Shown: positions 50,257-58,511 of the stretch, in pieces
How the letters are laid out: each line of letters starts with the position of its first letter
Numbering within the stretch: the first letter of the stretch is position 1
From: Fen-1273 sp963837815
GTDB lineage: Bacteria > Bacteroidota > Ignavibacteria > UBA10030 > UBA6906
Assembly: GCA_963837815.1 (NCBI GenBank)
Contig: CAWIOS010000023.1
Location: 1-64,000 of the forward strand
Reading direction: 5' to 3'
DNA: 64,000 nucleotides
Notes under the pieces: model-generated
Seen by the model: the letters and a program-made list of their open reading frames with translations, nothing else
Databases searched by the model: none
What the model was told of the DNA's origin: nothing
Translations under genes and position numbers: made by a program

Positions 50257-52017
50257 TTGAAACCCGTCGTCCTGGCCGCCTTCGCGGCCCTCAGTATCAC
50301 TGCCTGCTTCTCGATTGCGCCTGCCCAGTTTCCGGGGCAGAAGACCTGGTGCAATCCGGTCGACATCGACTACAAGTACTGCGTCGAAGAAAGGAAATCC
50401 GGGATCTCGTACCGCTCTGGCGCCGACCCCGTCATCGTCAATCACTTGGGCGAGTACTACCTTTTCGTCACGAACTCTTCGGGCTGGTGGCATTCAAAGG
50501 ACCTCCTTCACTGGAAGTTCGTCACCCCCTCCGTGTGGCCCGACGACGACATGTGCGCCCCCGCCGCTCTCTCCGTGCGCGATACGCTCTACCTGTTCCA
50601 GTCCACGTTCGACCCCCGGCCGGTCTATTTCACCACCTCGCCGCAGGACGGAACGCTCCGCTATCTCAACCCCCTCCTTCCCCCGATGCCGGGAGCGCTC
50701 GGTCCCTGGGATCCGGACATCTATCACGACGACGCCTCCGACAGATGGTATATGTACTTCGGATCCTCAAATGTCTATCCCATCTACGGAATCGAGCTTG
50801 ACCGTTCAAAAGGTCTGACGTACATCGGGAGCGCGAAGCCCCTTTTGTACCTTCACCCGGACGTTCACGGATGGGAGAGGTTCGGCCGCGACCACCGGGA
50901 CACGATCCGCCCGTACATCGAAGGGGCGTGGATGACGCGCCACGGCGGGAAGTATTACCTGCAGTATGCCGCGCCGGGGACCGAGTACAACGTCTACGCC
51001 AACGGAACGTATGTCGGAGACAGCCCGCTCGGCCCGTTCGCGTACGCTCCGTACAATCCCGTCTCCTACAAGCCCGGTGGGTTTATGGCGGGTGCCGGGC
51101 ACGGGAACACGTTCGAGGACAATTTCGGGAACTTCTGGAATACGGGGACGCCGTGGGTTGCCGTCAATTTCAATTTCGAGCGGCGCATCGTGATGTTCCC
51201 TGCCGGGTTTGACCGGGACGGCCAGATGTACGCGAACACGAGGTTCGGCGACTTCCCGCACTACATACCCACGCGGAAATGGAAAGACAGGAACGAGCTC
51301 TTTGCGGGCTGGATGCTCCTTTCGTACAGGAAGCCCTGCTTCTCCTCCTCGGCAGTCGATTCGTGCCCTCCGGCGAACGTCACCGACGAAAATCCCCGGA
51401 CATACTGGGTCGCGGGATCGAACGCCCCGGGTGAGTGGATCGCCGTCGATCTGGGAAAAACGTGCACCGTTCGCGCCGTCCAGGTGAACTTCACCGACTA
51501 CAGGTCCGGCATCTATGCCCGCGATTCAACGGTGTTCACGCAGTTCCGGCTCTCCGGCTCCGGCGACGGGAAGCAATGGACGGTCATTGCCGACCTGAGC
51601 GGCGAACGGAGGGACAGGCCCAACGCATACATCGAGCTCCCCGCCCCCGTGAGGACGAGATACGTGAGGTACGAGCATCTGCACGTTGCCGCCGCACACC
51701 TGGCCATAAGCGACATCAGGGTCTTCGGGAGCGACGGCAGTCCGCTTCCGCGTACGCCCGGGGATCTCCGCGTCCGCCGGCACGAAGATCCCCGCGACGC
51801 CACCGTGAGCTGGAAGGGAGTACCGGGGGCCGTTGGATACAACATCCTCTGGGGTATCGCAGGGTCAAAGCTCTACCAGACATACCAGGTGTTCGCCGAT
51901 CGGCCTGATTCGCTGGAAGTGCGGGCGCTCGGCGCCGGCCAGCCCTATTACTTTGCCATTGAAGCATTTAACGCCCGCGGCGTCTCTCGCTCCAGCCCGG
52001 CAGTGCACGTCCCATAA
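50257..52017 (+). CDS. Secreted GH43-like glycosidase with F5/8 and fibronectin-type domains
   Basis: A 586-residue exported enzyme. After a signal peptide (about 1-23) comes a five-bladed propeller with the GH43 acids at likely positions: D57 in SGADPVIV, D154 in GPWDPDIY and E222 in YIEGAWMT. A discoidin/F5-8 type C domain (about 365-490: NVTDENPRTYWVAG, GEWIAVDLGKTCTVRAVQVNF) and a fibronectin type III domain (about 500-586) follow, both common carbohydrate-binding or spacer modules. The likely activity is on arabinosides, xylosides or galactans. Translation starts at TTG; GAGG lies about 9 bases upstream. It ends a same-strand run, followed by a repeat element. Confidence 0.88.
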   Translation: MKPVVLAAFAALSITACFSIAPAQFPGQKTWCNPVDIDYKYCVEERKSGISYRSGADPVIVNHLGEYYLFVTNSSGWWHSKDLLHWKFVTPSVWPDDDMCAPAALSVRDTLYLFQSTFDPRPVYFTTSPQDGTLRYLNPLLPPMPGALGPWDPDIYHDDASDRWYMYFGSSNVYPIYGIELDRSKGLTYIGSAKPLLYLHPDVHGWERFGRDHRDTIRPYIEGAWMTRHGGKYYLQYAAPGTEYNVYANGTYVGDSPLGPFAYAPYNPVSYKPGGFMAGAGHGNTFEDNFGNFWNTGTPWVAVNFNFERRIVMFPAGFDRDGQMYANTRFGDFPHYIPTRKWKDRNELFAGWMLLSYRKPCFSSSAVDSCPPANVTDENPRTYWVAGSNAPGEWIAVDLGKTCTVRAVQVNFTDYRSGIYARDSTVFTQFRLSGSGDGKQWTVIADLSGERRDRPNAYIELPAPVRTRYVRYEHLHVAAAHLAISDIRVFGSDGSPLPRTPGDLRVRRHEDPRDATVSWKGVPGAVGYNILWGIAGSKLYQTYQVFADRPDSLEVRALGAGQPYYFAIEAFNARGVSRSSPAVHVP

Positions 52018-52018
52018 T

Positions 52019-52039
52019 GTCATTGCGAGCGAAGCGATC
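52019..52039. repeat. REP-like palindromic repeat, short copy
   Basis: A 21-bp copy of the GTCATTGCGAG element, with ATTGC facing GCGAT across GAGCGAA. It starts one base after the GH43 stop. It matches the copies at 18071 and 59259. Confidence 0.7.
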
Positions 52040-52102
52040 TGCGTTAAACCCCCGCCTCACCCCCTCCGTCTAACAGGAAACCGCCCAGAATGGGCCGGGC
52101 AC

Positions 52103-52132
52103 TTGTTTTTCACGCTGGCTGTTACATATATC
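52103..52132 (+). promoter_or_regulatory. Possible promoter of the lipoprotein gene
   Basis: TTGTTT (52103-52108) and TATATC (52127-52132) are 18 bp apart and 92 bp before the lipoprotein start. The rest of the 207-bp gap shows only the repeat at its beginning. Confidence 0.3.
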
Positions 52133-52224
52133 GAGGAGTAGGGGTTAAGCTTTCACCACCATCACCCCCCACCCAATGACCAGTGCTTCATCACATTCAC
52201 AAATTTCCTGCTGAGGGAGGGGTT

Positions 52225-52758
52225 ATGAACCGAACAACAGCGTGGCTCGCTGTCCTTGTGTTCGCCGCCGCCGCCGGGGGGTGCGCGCCGGAGTACTCGA
52301 GGTATCACTACCGTGAACGTCCGCCGGTCAGAGATTCGCTCGCGTTGATGTCGAAACAGGACGTCATCGCGCTCTCGAAGACGAAGATCGGCGACAACGT
52401 CATCATCAGCATGATCAACAACTCGGGATCCACGTTCCATCTCAGGACGAACGACGTAATCGAGCTCGCGGATTCCGGAGTGAGCGACACGGTGATCAGC
52501 GCGATGATGAGGACGGATGCGCCTGATGGCGGTGGTGGGGAGCCCGGCAGATACTACGCGGGCTATCCGCCGTACTACTGGTGGGGAGTCACGCCCTGGT
52601 GGTCCCCCTGGTATTTCTCCGGGTATTACGGATACTGGGGCGGATTCTACCGGCCGTACTATTCGTACAGGGCATACGCGCCGTACTACGGCGGCTACCG
52701 CTATCGCTCGTACGGTGGGGGCGGCGGCGGTTCCCGTCCAATGGGTCGTCGACGCTGA
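52225..52758 (+). CDS. Lipoprotein with Tyr/Trp/Gly-rich low-complexity tail
   Basis: A 177-residue lipoprotein with the lipobox AAGGC (Cys at about 20). A conserved-looking middle part (about 35-100) has two similar motifs: SKQDVIALSKTKIGDNVIISMI, then TNDVIELADSGVSDTVISAM. This duplicated helix-turn arrangement is seen in many bacterial lipoproteins of unknown function. The last 70 residues are extremely rich in Tyr, Trp, Gly and Pro (PPYYWWG, SGYYGYWGG, YYGGYRYRSYGGGGGG) and probably disordered or surface-exposed. The ATG at 52225 has GGGAGG 4 bases upstream. I cannot name its function. Confidence 0.75.
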   Translation: MNRTTAWLAVLVFAAAAGGCAPEYSRYHYRERPPVRDSLALMSKQDVIALSKTKIGDNVIISMINNSGSTFHLRTNDVIELADSGVSDTVISAMMRTDAPDGGGGEPGRYYAGYPPYYWWGVTPWWSPWYFSGYYGYWGGFYRPYYSYRAYAPYYGGYRYRSYGGGGGGSRPMGRRR

Positions 52759-52880
52759 GTTCGTCCGTTGGCAGGAATTCTCTTCTCGAGTCTTGGGCCC
52801 GACAGGCGCGTTGTTGCCGTGTAACATGTCCCCCCCTCGGTACCGGCGCGACCTGAAAGGCCCGAGCCCATTCTGGCCCG

Positions 52881-52930
52881 CCCTCCGACTGCAAATCAAA
52901 AGGACTCGCGTTCGAGTCCCGTCCGATTCA
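52881..52930 (+). other. tRNA-like 3' half, probable remnant
   Basis: The sequence contains CTGCAAA, which fits a Cys (GCA) anticodon loop, then GGACTCGCGTTCGAGTCC, which resembles a T-arm with one mismatch, and an acceptor-like GTCCGATTCA. No matching 5' acceptor strand or D-arm was found upstream, so it is not called as a functional tRNA. A strong terminator follows directly. It may be a decayed tRNA or an attachment-site scar. Confidence 0.35.
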
Positions 52931-52931
52931 C

Positions 52932-52970
52932 AAAGCCCTGGGACCATGTGGCCTCCAGGGCTTTCTTTTT
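52932..52970 (+). terminator. Rho-independent terminator
   Basis: AAAGCCCTGG (52932-52941) and CCAGGGCTTT (52955-52964) form a 10-bp stem, followed by CTTTTT. It ends transcription from the lipoprotein gene or from the tRNA-like sequence, 10 bp before the convergent propeller gene stop. Confidence 0.85.
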
Positions 52971-52979
52971 GGAGAGTAC

Positions 52980-53843
52980 TTAATTTTGGGTTTGCGACTG
53001 ATCTATTGTATCTAAAATCAAGGCTCCATCACGCTCCGGTCCCGAATCGTCGTAGACGACAAGCTTCTGATCGGGAGAGGTATCGAAGTACCTGAATTCC
53101 AACCCGGCCGGACGGAAGTTATACACCACCTTAGGGGCACCACTGCCGTGAACCTCGGCCTTGATCAACTGAGCGCCCGTGTTGCAGTAGAGAATTCTGC
53201 CGCTATTCGACCAGCGAGCCCCGAGTATGGTCAGGTCTTTTAGGAAAATGCTCTCGGAACCATTTGCCAGTGAAAGTATGCGCAAGCGGTAGTGGTCCTC
53301 TGACATATCATCAGATCGCACATAGGCGAGGGATTTGCCATCCGGAGAGAAGTCGCAGGCGTATTCGTAACCACCCTGAGCGGCCGGGGCGAGGGGTCTG
53401 GAGTATGTTCCGTCCGATTGCATGATCCAGATCTGGTCGCCATGAGTCCAGACGATGTGTACTCCATCGCGACACCATCGGGGGAGTTGATCGTCTGACC
53501 TTGAGCCCGTATCGGCGTTTGTGAGCCGAGTGAGGTGGGTTCCATCCTTGCTGATCTTATAAATCGAGAAATTCGGAACTTCGGCTGTGCCTCCGGATTG
53601 AAAGACGATTTGAGTCCCATCAGGTGACCAATTTGGATAGTGCATGTTTCCCTCAGGAGCCAGCTGGCTTGCCACCTCGGTTCGGAGATTCATTGTCCAA
53701 ATGTGAGAAGACTTGATGAATGCGATGGTCGACCCGTCCGGACTGAATTGGGGTTCTTCGCCGGGGCCTAATGTCGTCCCATGTTCCGTCTGGAGTGTTA
53801 GCAGGGGAATCAGCAGAGTTAGTGCTTTCAACATTCTGTTCAT
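52980..53843 (-). CDS. Exported TolB-like beta-propeller protein
   Basis: A 287-residue protein with a signal-like N-terminus (about 1-18) and four to five PD40 blades: EPQFSPDGSTIAFIK, YPNWSPDGTQIVFQ, LPRWCRDGVHIVWT, ACDFSPDGKSLAYVR and GARWSNSGRILYC. Unlike the propeller protein at 39729, it has no T9SS sorting domain. It is probably periplasmic and binds a partner or ligand; no catalytic residues are seen. The frame is open to 53972, but the ATG at 53843 gives a clean signal peptide; another ATG lies three codons later. The Shine-Dalgarno sequence is weak. Confidence 0.8.
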   Translation of the reverse strand: MNRMLKALTLLIPLLTLQTEHGTTLGPGEEPQFSPDGSTIAFIKSSHIWTMNLRTEVASQLAPEGNMHYPNWSPDGTQIVFQSGGTAEVPNFSIYKISKDGTHLTRLTNADTGSRSDDQLPRWCRDGVHIVWTHGDQIWIMQSDGTYSRPLAPAAQGGYEYACDFSPDGKSLAYVRSDDMSEDHYRLRILSLANGSESIFLKDLTILGARWSNSGRILYCNTGAQLIKAEVHGSGAPKVVYNFRPAGLEFRYFDTSPDQKLVVYDDSGPERDGALILDTIDQSQTQN

Positions 53844-53940
53844 TCTTGGCTCGAGTGGATGGTTGCTCAAGAGGCAATTGGGATGGAACCGTGGCGCCAA
53901 GCGTCTCCGCATTGATGGCAGGTTTTCGATGAACCGTCTT

Positions 53941-54312
53941 TCAAAGCCAGACCCAGAACACCGTGAGGGCAATGACTGCAGCAGGTATGAGGTAATTGAA
54001 CAACGTGCGCTTTGTTCCCACGATGACTGTACGGGAGGTGTCGTTCACATAGACCCGCCCGTTGTACGCTTGTGTGTCTGACGAAAGGGTATCAGACTCT
54101 TCACGGCCGTGACCCTGAATTGCAAGAAGCGAGTCCCTTTCCCTTATCAGTTCATAGTCACCCGCTTTCATTGAGACTTTCGATCCGTCTCTCCTGGCAA
54201 TGATCAGGTCATACGTGGCATTGTCCTTGAGCTGTTCCGGCTTCAAGACTTCGGTCCGGTAACAACCCGGAAGGAAGAGACACACGAAGAGAATTGGAGT
54301 CAATCTTATCAT
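53941..54312 (-). CDS. Small lipoprotein with C-terminal membrane helix
   Basis: A 123-residue protein. The lipobox LPGC places the lipidated Cys at about 17. The middle region is polar, with a strand-like YDLIIARRDGSKVSMKAGDYELI and RVYVNDTSRTVIVG, which resembles the regulatory strands of small envelope proteins. A hydrophobic helix (LIPAAVIALTVFWVWL) ends the protein. Lipidation at one end and a membrane helix at the other is unusual. AAGGA lies 7 bases before the ATG at 54312, which was preferred to an upstream start. It is the second of a series of exported proteins on this strand. No family is recognised. Confidence 0.7.
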   Translation of the reverse strand: MIRLTPILFVCLFLPGCYRTEVLKPEQLKDNATYDLIIARRDGSKVSMKAGDYELIRERDSLLAIQGHGREESDTLSSDTQAYNGRVYVNDTSRTVIVGTKRTLFNYLIPAAVIALTVFWVWL

Positions 54313-54368
54313 ACGTTTTCCTTTATGTCCTGACGAGCCACACGTTGGCCGGGGCCCCGACCAGCCGA

Positions 54369-55007
54369 TCATCTGACGATTGAATAGGAAATCAGGACCC
54401 ATAACGTGTTCGTTCTGGGGTAGCCACCAACCGTAATGTAGTCTCGCCTTTGCTGGCGGACCACTCCCACATCCGGCTTGACCCAGTATATGTACGAGCT
54501 TGCGTTATTCGGCTTGTCTATCCCCTGGAAAATCCGGTAACAACCGGTGAATGTCCCTGCGGGCGTGAATACGGTGTCCTCGCCCCTCACGTCAACAGCA
54601 TCCGTATTAAGGTCGCTCCAGGCGAGCCCTATGTGGAGCGGGAAGACGAACCGCATCCAGAGATATGGTGCATAACTGAATGAATAGAACCAAACTGTAT
54701 CTTCAGAACGAACAGCAAACAGCGTGTCCAGGTGAGTTCTGTATTGGTAAAGCCAGATCGAAGCCTGCTTTCCCCCGTAGATCGAGGCTGTCATTCCGGG
54801 TATGTTCACCTCAACGGTGTCGCGCGCTTGACTCAGTGAATCGAATGTGGAGTACACCCACCGTGAGCCGGCTGTCAGGGGGAAATGAATGTCCGGGAGA
54901 TTCGGAGGCGGCGACGGCGAGGCCGGAGGCAGAACCGATCCTTCGTCCGTGCACGAACTGACGACCAACGAGGCGGTAAGGAAGACAACATGGAACAACC
55001 TTTTCAT
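54369..55007 (-). CDS. Lipoprotein of unknown function
   Basis: A 212-residue lipoprotein with lipobox VVSSC (Cys at about 19), a Pro/Ser-rich linker (VLPPASPSPPPNLP) and a beta-rich globular part. Recognisable stretches are FPLTAGSRWVYSTFDS, VWFYSFSYAPYLWMRFVFPLHIG and TPAGTFTGCYRIFQG. This arrangement, with TPAGTF-x-x-CYRI, recurs in many Bacteroidota lipoproteins of unknown role. The ATG at 55007 was chosen because it lies directly before the signal. The next gene downstream starts after a 56-bp gap, so co-transcription is possible. Confidence 0.75.
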   Translation of the reverse strand: MKRLFHVVFLTASLVVSSCTDEGSVLPPASPSPPPNLPDIHFPLTAGSRWVYSTFDSLSQARDTVEVNIPGMTASIYGGKQASIWLYQYRTHLDTLFAVRSEDTVWFYSFSYAPYLWMRFVFPLHIGLAWSDLNTDAVDVRGEDTVFTPAGTFTGCYRIFQGIDKPNNASSYIYWVKPDVGVVRQQRRDYITVGGYPRTNTLWVLISYSIVR

Positions 55008-55084
55008 TCTGCTCGACGCCGGGTAATCCAAACTTGGTTGTGGGAATTGAGATGCGTCATCCGTCCCCTATCGGGCGGATCTTC

Positions 55085-55771
55085 CTAGTCTCCCGAATCA
55101 AACTCGCGGAATCGGCCGTCTTCGAAAATGAACGTCGTGGGACAGCACCCCTGACCGGGCATGAGCGTCAGCGCATCGGTTTTGAACCTCACGGTGATCG
55201 AGTCGATATCAGAACCGGGATCAAACGAGCCCTTCCACCGGGAAAAATCCGGGATCCCTACTCCCTTCCTTTGTACTTCCAATTCTGATCCGCCGATGAT
55301 CGGTGATTTGAACCCGCTCAGGGGAAACATCCGATACGAGTTGCCATCTGATACGAATGCAAGGAACCACTCTGTCCGGTCAGTATCCCTCCCCGCGATG
55401 ATGGCCATTGCATAGTCTGCCAGAGAATCTCCATTGAGATCGCACGAGAAGAACTCGAGCCGTTCCGTACGCTGATTGGGACTGGCAGAATTTGTGATGT
55501 CCTCGTGACTCATATAGGCCCATCCCGGATAAGCCGAGTCAAGGATGGTTTTGACAAGGGGAGGTATTCGCGGCTGAGCTGCTTTGAGGATCGAAAGGGG
55601 AAGGGAATCCCGGCCGGAATGGCCGGGAACTTCCACCCAGCGGAGATTGGACCAGCTCGTTGAATCCTGCTTCGACCCCGCGTCCTGTGACTTCTTGACG
55701 GAGCATCCCGTCAGAAGTCCGCACAGGAGGGCGGCTCCGATCCATGATCTGCAGGTCCGCGAAACGGTCAT
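55085..55771 (-). CDS. Lipoprotein of unknown function with FG-GAP-like loop
   Basis: A 228-residue lipoprotein. The signal ends in the lipobox LLTGC (Cys at about 23). The mature part has a short helical stretch (ILKAAQPRIPPLVKTILDSAYPGW) and a loop CDLNGDSLADYAMAII, the D-x-N-x-D-x-x-x-D pattern of calcium-binding FG-GAP or EF-like loops. The C-terminal part is beta-rich with an unusual vicinal pair (QGCCPTTFIFEDG). Related small proteins often occur as lineage-specific lipoproteins. No function can be given. It lies upstream of the lipoprotein at 54369 on the same strand, with a 77-bp gap. Confidence 0.72.
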   Translation of the reverse strand: MTVSRTCRSWIGAALLCGLLTGCSVKKSQDAGSKQDSTSWSNLRWVEVPGHSGRDSLPLSILKAAQPRIPPLVKTILDSAYPGWAYMSHEDITNSASPNQRTERLEFFSCDLNGDSLADYAMAIIAGRDTDRTEWFLAFVSDGNSYRMFPLSGFKSPIIGGSELEVQRKGVGIPDFSRWKGSFDPGSDIDSITVRFKTDALTLMPGQGCCPTTFIFEDGRFREFDSGD

Positions 55772-55820
55772 TTGGTATTCGTCTGATGTCGCCGCGAACG
55801 GGAATAACCTAATCCGCGTG

Positions 55821-56252
55821 CTACTTCTTGAGCTGTTCCCTTCCCGCGAGCTCAGTCTCCTGCACCGCGAGGTTCCTCCTCCATATCCTGAGGAACCACG
55901 CGATGACGACGATGTTCACCACCCAGAGAGCCACCTCGAGCCAGAGGAGCTCGTTCCAGACCCACCACCGCCTCCCCTTCGCGTGCGTGTATGAATCGAC
56001 GTAGAGGTGGAGCCAGTACATCGGCACATACCTGAGGACAGCCCCGATCGGGCCGGTATGTGCCTCAACGTAGAGTTTCCACCGGTCGTGATCGACGATG
56101 TTGCCGTAGGCGCCGAAGAGGTCGGGGAGCGCGCCGAAGAACGCTCCCGTCAGAAACAGAACCTGGATCCAGATTTTCTTCCGGATCCGTGCGATGAACG
56201 GCGCCAGGAGCATGAGCCCCCCCTCTGTGGCGTGGCACAGTGTGTCAGCCAT
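55821..56252 (-). CDS. Small membrane protein of unknown function
   Basis: A 143-residue protein with three likely membrane helices (KKIWIQVLFLTGAFFGALPDLFG region, VLRYVPMYWLHLYV, and LEVALWVVNIVVIAWFLRIW). Conserved-looking polar residues H in CHATEGG, D in LPDLFG and the HDRWK/EAHTG pair resemble the pattern of small membrane-bound metal-dependent hydrolases (YdjM-like), but this is only a suggestion. The ATG at 56252 was chosen over one six codons upstream. It overlaps the MFS gene end by 8 bp, so the two are co-transcribed. Confidence 0.65.
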   Translation of the reverse strand: MADTLCHATEGGLMLLAPFIARIRKKIWIQVLFLTGAFFGALPDLFGAYGNIVDHDRWKLYVEAHTGPIGAVLRYVPMYWLHLYVDSYTHAKGRRWWVWNELLWLEVALWVVNIVVIAWFLRIWRRNLAVQETELAGREQLKK

Positions 56253-57510
56253 CTGTCCCCCTCTGGTCAAACCTCACTTGGAAGAGCTCCCTCGCCCTGA
56301 GCGTCACCCAGCCCACGATGAGAAGCGTCATCACGCCCCCGAACACCGCGGAAGGGACGACGCCCATCAGCTTCGCGGTGGTTCCGGATTCGAACGCGCC
56401 CAGCTCGTTGGATGATGAGACGAATATCCCGTTGACCGCCATGACCCGCCCGCGCATTTCGTTCGGCGATCTGAGCTGCAGGAGCGTCTGGCGGATGACC
56501 ACGCTGATGCTGTCGCAGGCCCCGCTCAGAAACAACGCGATCACCGAGAGCGCCATCCACGGAGAAAGGGCGAACACGATGATCGAGGCGCCGAACCCCG
56601 CGACCGCGGTCAGCAGCGTCCGCCAGGCATGCCGCATCGGCGACACCCTCTGGAGCACGATGAGCATGATGACGGCACCCGCCGATGGGGCAGCGCGAAG
56701 TATCCCGAGACCCTGTGCGCCCACGTGGAGTATGTCCTGGGCGTAGATCGGAAGGAGCGCGAACACCCCGCCGAAAAGCACCGAGAAGAGATCAAGGGAA
56801 AGGGCGTACAGAATGACTTTCGTTCCCCACACAAATCCGATCCCTTCTTTCACGCTGGCAAGGAGCGATCCTCCGGACGGGACATCCGTTCCCCGGGTAT
56901 CTCCCGTGCGCGAGTAGAGAAGGATGGCCGCCGCGAAGAGAAATATGACCACGACAAGCGTCCCGGAGAACCCGAGCCAGGAAAAGAGGAACCCGGCGAC
57001 GGCGGGACCGAGTATGGCCCCCGCCTGGAAAGCTGAACTGCTCCAGGTCGCGGCGTTTTCGTAGACCGTGATCGGCACGAGAAACGCGCGGAGCGATGAA
57101 GCGGCGGGTGCCTGGAATGCCCGGCAGACGCCGATCATGAACACGGTTGAATAGATGACGGGAACAAGGAGGGTGGGGGAGATCGCTCCCGATTCGGCGG
57201 ACCGCGCGAAGAAGGAGAGAACGATGGCTCCAAGCGTGATGACGCCGACCGAGACGAGTATGATCAGCCGTCTGCTGATCCTGTCCGCCAGGTGCCCTCC
57301 GAAGAGCGAGAGTCCGATGAACGGCACGAATGTCGCCAGGCCCGTCAGACCCAGCGCGAGCGGGTCGCGTGTGACCGTGTACAGCTCGTAACCGAGCGAT
57401 ACTTCCTGGATCAGGAACGCCATCGTGAAAAGGAACGATGCGGTGATGAAGTTGCGGTACGCGGGGTACCGCAGCGCCGCGTAAGGATCGCGGATAAGGG
57501 CCGCCGTCAA
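56245..57510 (-). CDS. MFS exporter (EntS-like, MFS_3 type)
   Basis: A 421-residue inner-membrane transporter with twelve likely helices. The opening DPYAALRYPAYRNFI and the loop between helices 2 and 3 (GGHLADRISRRLIIL) match the MFS_3/enterobactin-exporter group. A central cytoplasmic loop lies at about 200-220, and the second half has RRVSPMRHAW-like and QLRSPNEMRGRVMAVNG motifs, the latter equivalent to the loop between helices 10 and 11. The substrate is unknown. Translation begins at TTG, overlapping the upstream hydrolase-TrmO gene stop by 4 bp. The overlap with genes on both sides indicates a polycistronic unit. Confidence 0.9.
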   Translation of the reverse strand: MTAALIRDPYAALRYPAYRNFITASFLFTMAFLIQEVSLGYELYTVTRDPLALGLTGLATFVPFIGLSLFGGHLADRISRRLIILVSVGVITLGAIVLSFFARSAESGAISPTLLVPVIYSTVFMIGVCRAFQAPAASSLRAFLVPITVYENAATWSSSAFQAGAILGPAVAGFLFSWLGFSGTLVVVIFLFAAAILLYSRTGDTRGTDVPSGGSLLASVKEGIGFVWGTKVILYALSLDLFSVLFGGVFALLPIYAQDILHVGAQGLGILRAAPSAGAVIMLIVLQRVSPMRHAWRTLLTAVAGFGASIIVFALSPWMALSVIALFLSGACDSISVVIRQTLLQLRSPNEMRGRVMAVNGIFVSSSNELGAFESGTTAKLMGVVPSAVFGGVMTLLIVGWVTLRARELFQVRFDQRGTDG

Positions 57511-58511
57511 AAGTATCCTTCCATCAGTTTGTCCATCCAGGGCGGCACCGTCGCAGCGTCGATCCGGTCGAATTGGGGGACGTACGGCTTGATGTCGAGA
57601 ACGGGTGTCCCGTCCACGGCGTCCAGCCCCCGGACGTCCAAGAACCCTTCGCCGATCCCGAGGATCCTGACCGCCGTGATGCCGATCGGGTTCGGCCTGT
57701 CCTTCGCGCGCTGGGAGAATATGCCGATTTCCGGCATCGTTGCGAGGCCCCTCGGGCGCCGGACGATGTGCCGTTCGGCGTCGAACGACGCGCGGTGGAG
57801 GTGCGTGACGACGAGTGCGTGCGAAAACTGATCGAGCCCGCGGATCCCCTTCGCATAGTCAGGGTTCAGGACCAGCCGGGAGGTGACCTCTCCCCATCCG
57901 CTATCCACCGCGTCCCGAGCGGCAGTTGCAACGTGACCTATCGGGGAGAACGAGATGTCGTCTCCCTTTCGTTCCCCGGCCTCGGCGAGGAGTTCCTGGA
58001 GCAGGGCGAACCCTTCCGGCCACCGGCCGAGTCCGGAGTCCGAATTAATGTGCCCCGCGGCGCCGACAAATTCGATCCGTGCGTGCCACCGCCCGGCGAA
58101 GAACCGCGCTCGCTCGGGGCTGACATACTCGTCGTTCGAGCTTGCGACCACGATCGTCCTGAACGGCAGGGGATCGAGCGGCATCGGGGCGAAGCCTGTC
58201 GTCCCTTTGGGGTAGGTATCAGCCTCGACATCGCTCGGGCCGACAAGGAGCGCCCCGCGGACCGGTCCCGTGTGTGCCGAAGCCCAGTGTGCGACAAGGG
58301 CACACGCCGAGGAATGCGCCACGAGTATCGCGGGAGCGGGGGACGAGGAGATCACCTCCTGGAGTCGCGCGACCCACTCCGACCTGACCGGTGTATCCCA
58401 ATCGCGCTGAACCACACGGGTGAAACCGGGGTTCTCCTTTTCCCAGACCGACTGCCAGTGTGCAGGCCCGGAATTGTACAGTCCCGGGAGTATGAGGACG
58501 CGTGTCTTCAC
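57507..58511 (-). CDS. Fusion of an RBBP9/YdeN-like serine hydrolase and a TrmO (TsaA) tRNA methyltransferase domain
   Basis: A 334-residue protein in one uninterrupted frame. Residues 1-178 are an RBBP9/YdeN alpha/beta hydrolase: GLYNSGPAHWQSVWE, nucleophile S67 in AHSSAC, D127 in SSNDEYV and H154 in AGHINSDSG, so the triad is complete although the elbow is not GHSLG. Residues 186-334 match TrmO/TsaA, which adds the methyl of m6t6A37 in tRNA: SPIGHVATA, LDQFSHALVVTHLHRA, RAKDRPNPIGIT and DGTPVLDIKPY. These are usually separate proteins of about 180 and 150 residues. The start is GTG, overlapping the methyltransferase gene by 4 bp; the MFS gene overlaps the end. Both domains look intact. Confidence 0.9.
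   Translation of the reverse strand: MKTRVLILPGLYNSGPAHWQSVWEKENPGFTRVVQRDWDTPVRSEWVARLQEVISSSPAPAILVAHSSACALVAHWASAHTGPVRGALLVGPSDVEADTYPKGTTGFAPMPLDPLPFRTIVVASSNDEYVSPERARFFAGRWHARIEFVGAAGHINSDSGLGRWPEGFALLQELLAEAGERKGDDISFSPIGHVATAARDAVDSGWGEVTSRLVLNPDYAKGIRGLDQFSHALVVTHLHRASFDAERHIVRRPRGLATMPEIGIFSQRAKDRPNPIGITAVRILGIGEGFLDVRGLDAVDGTPVLDIKPYVPQFDRIDAATVPPWMDKLMEGYF

Noticed and set aside
52840..52930. A complete functional tRNA-Cys
   Set aside because: Only the 3' half resembles a tRNA; no D-arm or 5' acceptor strand pairs with it, and the T-arm has a mismatch.
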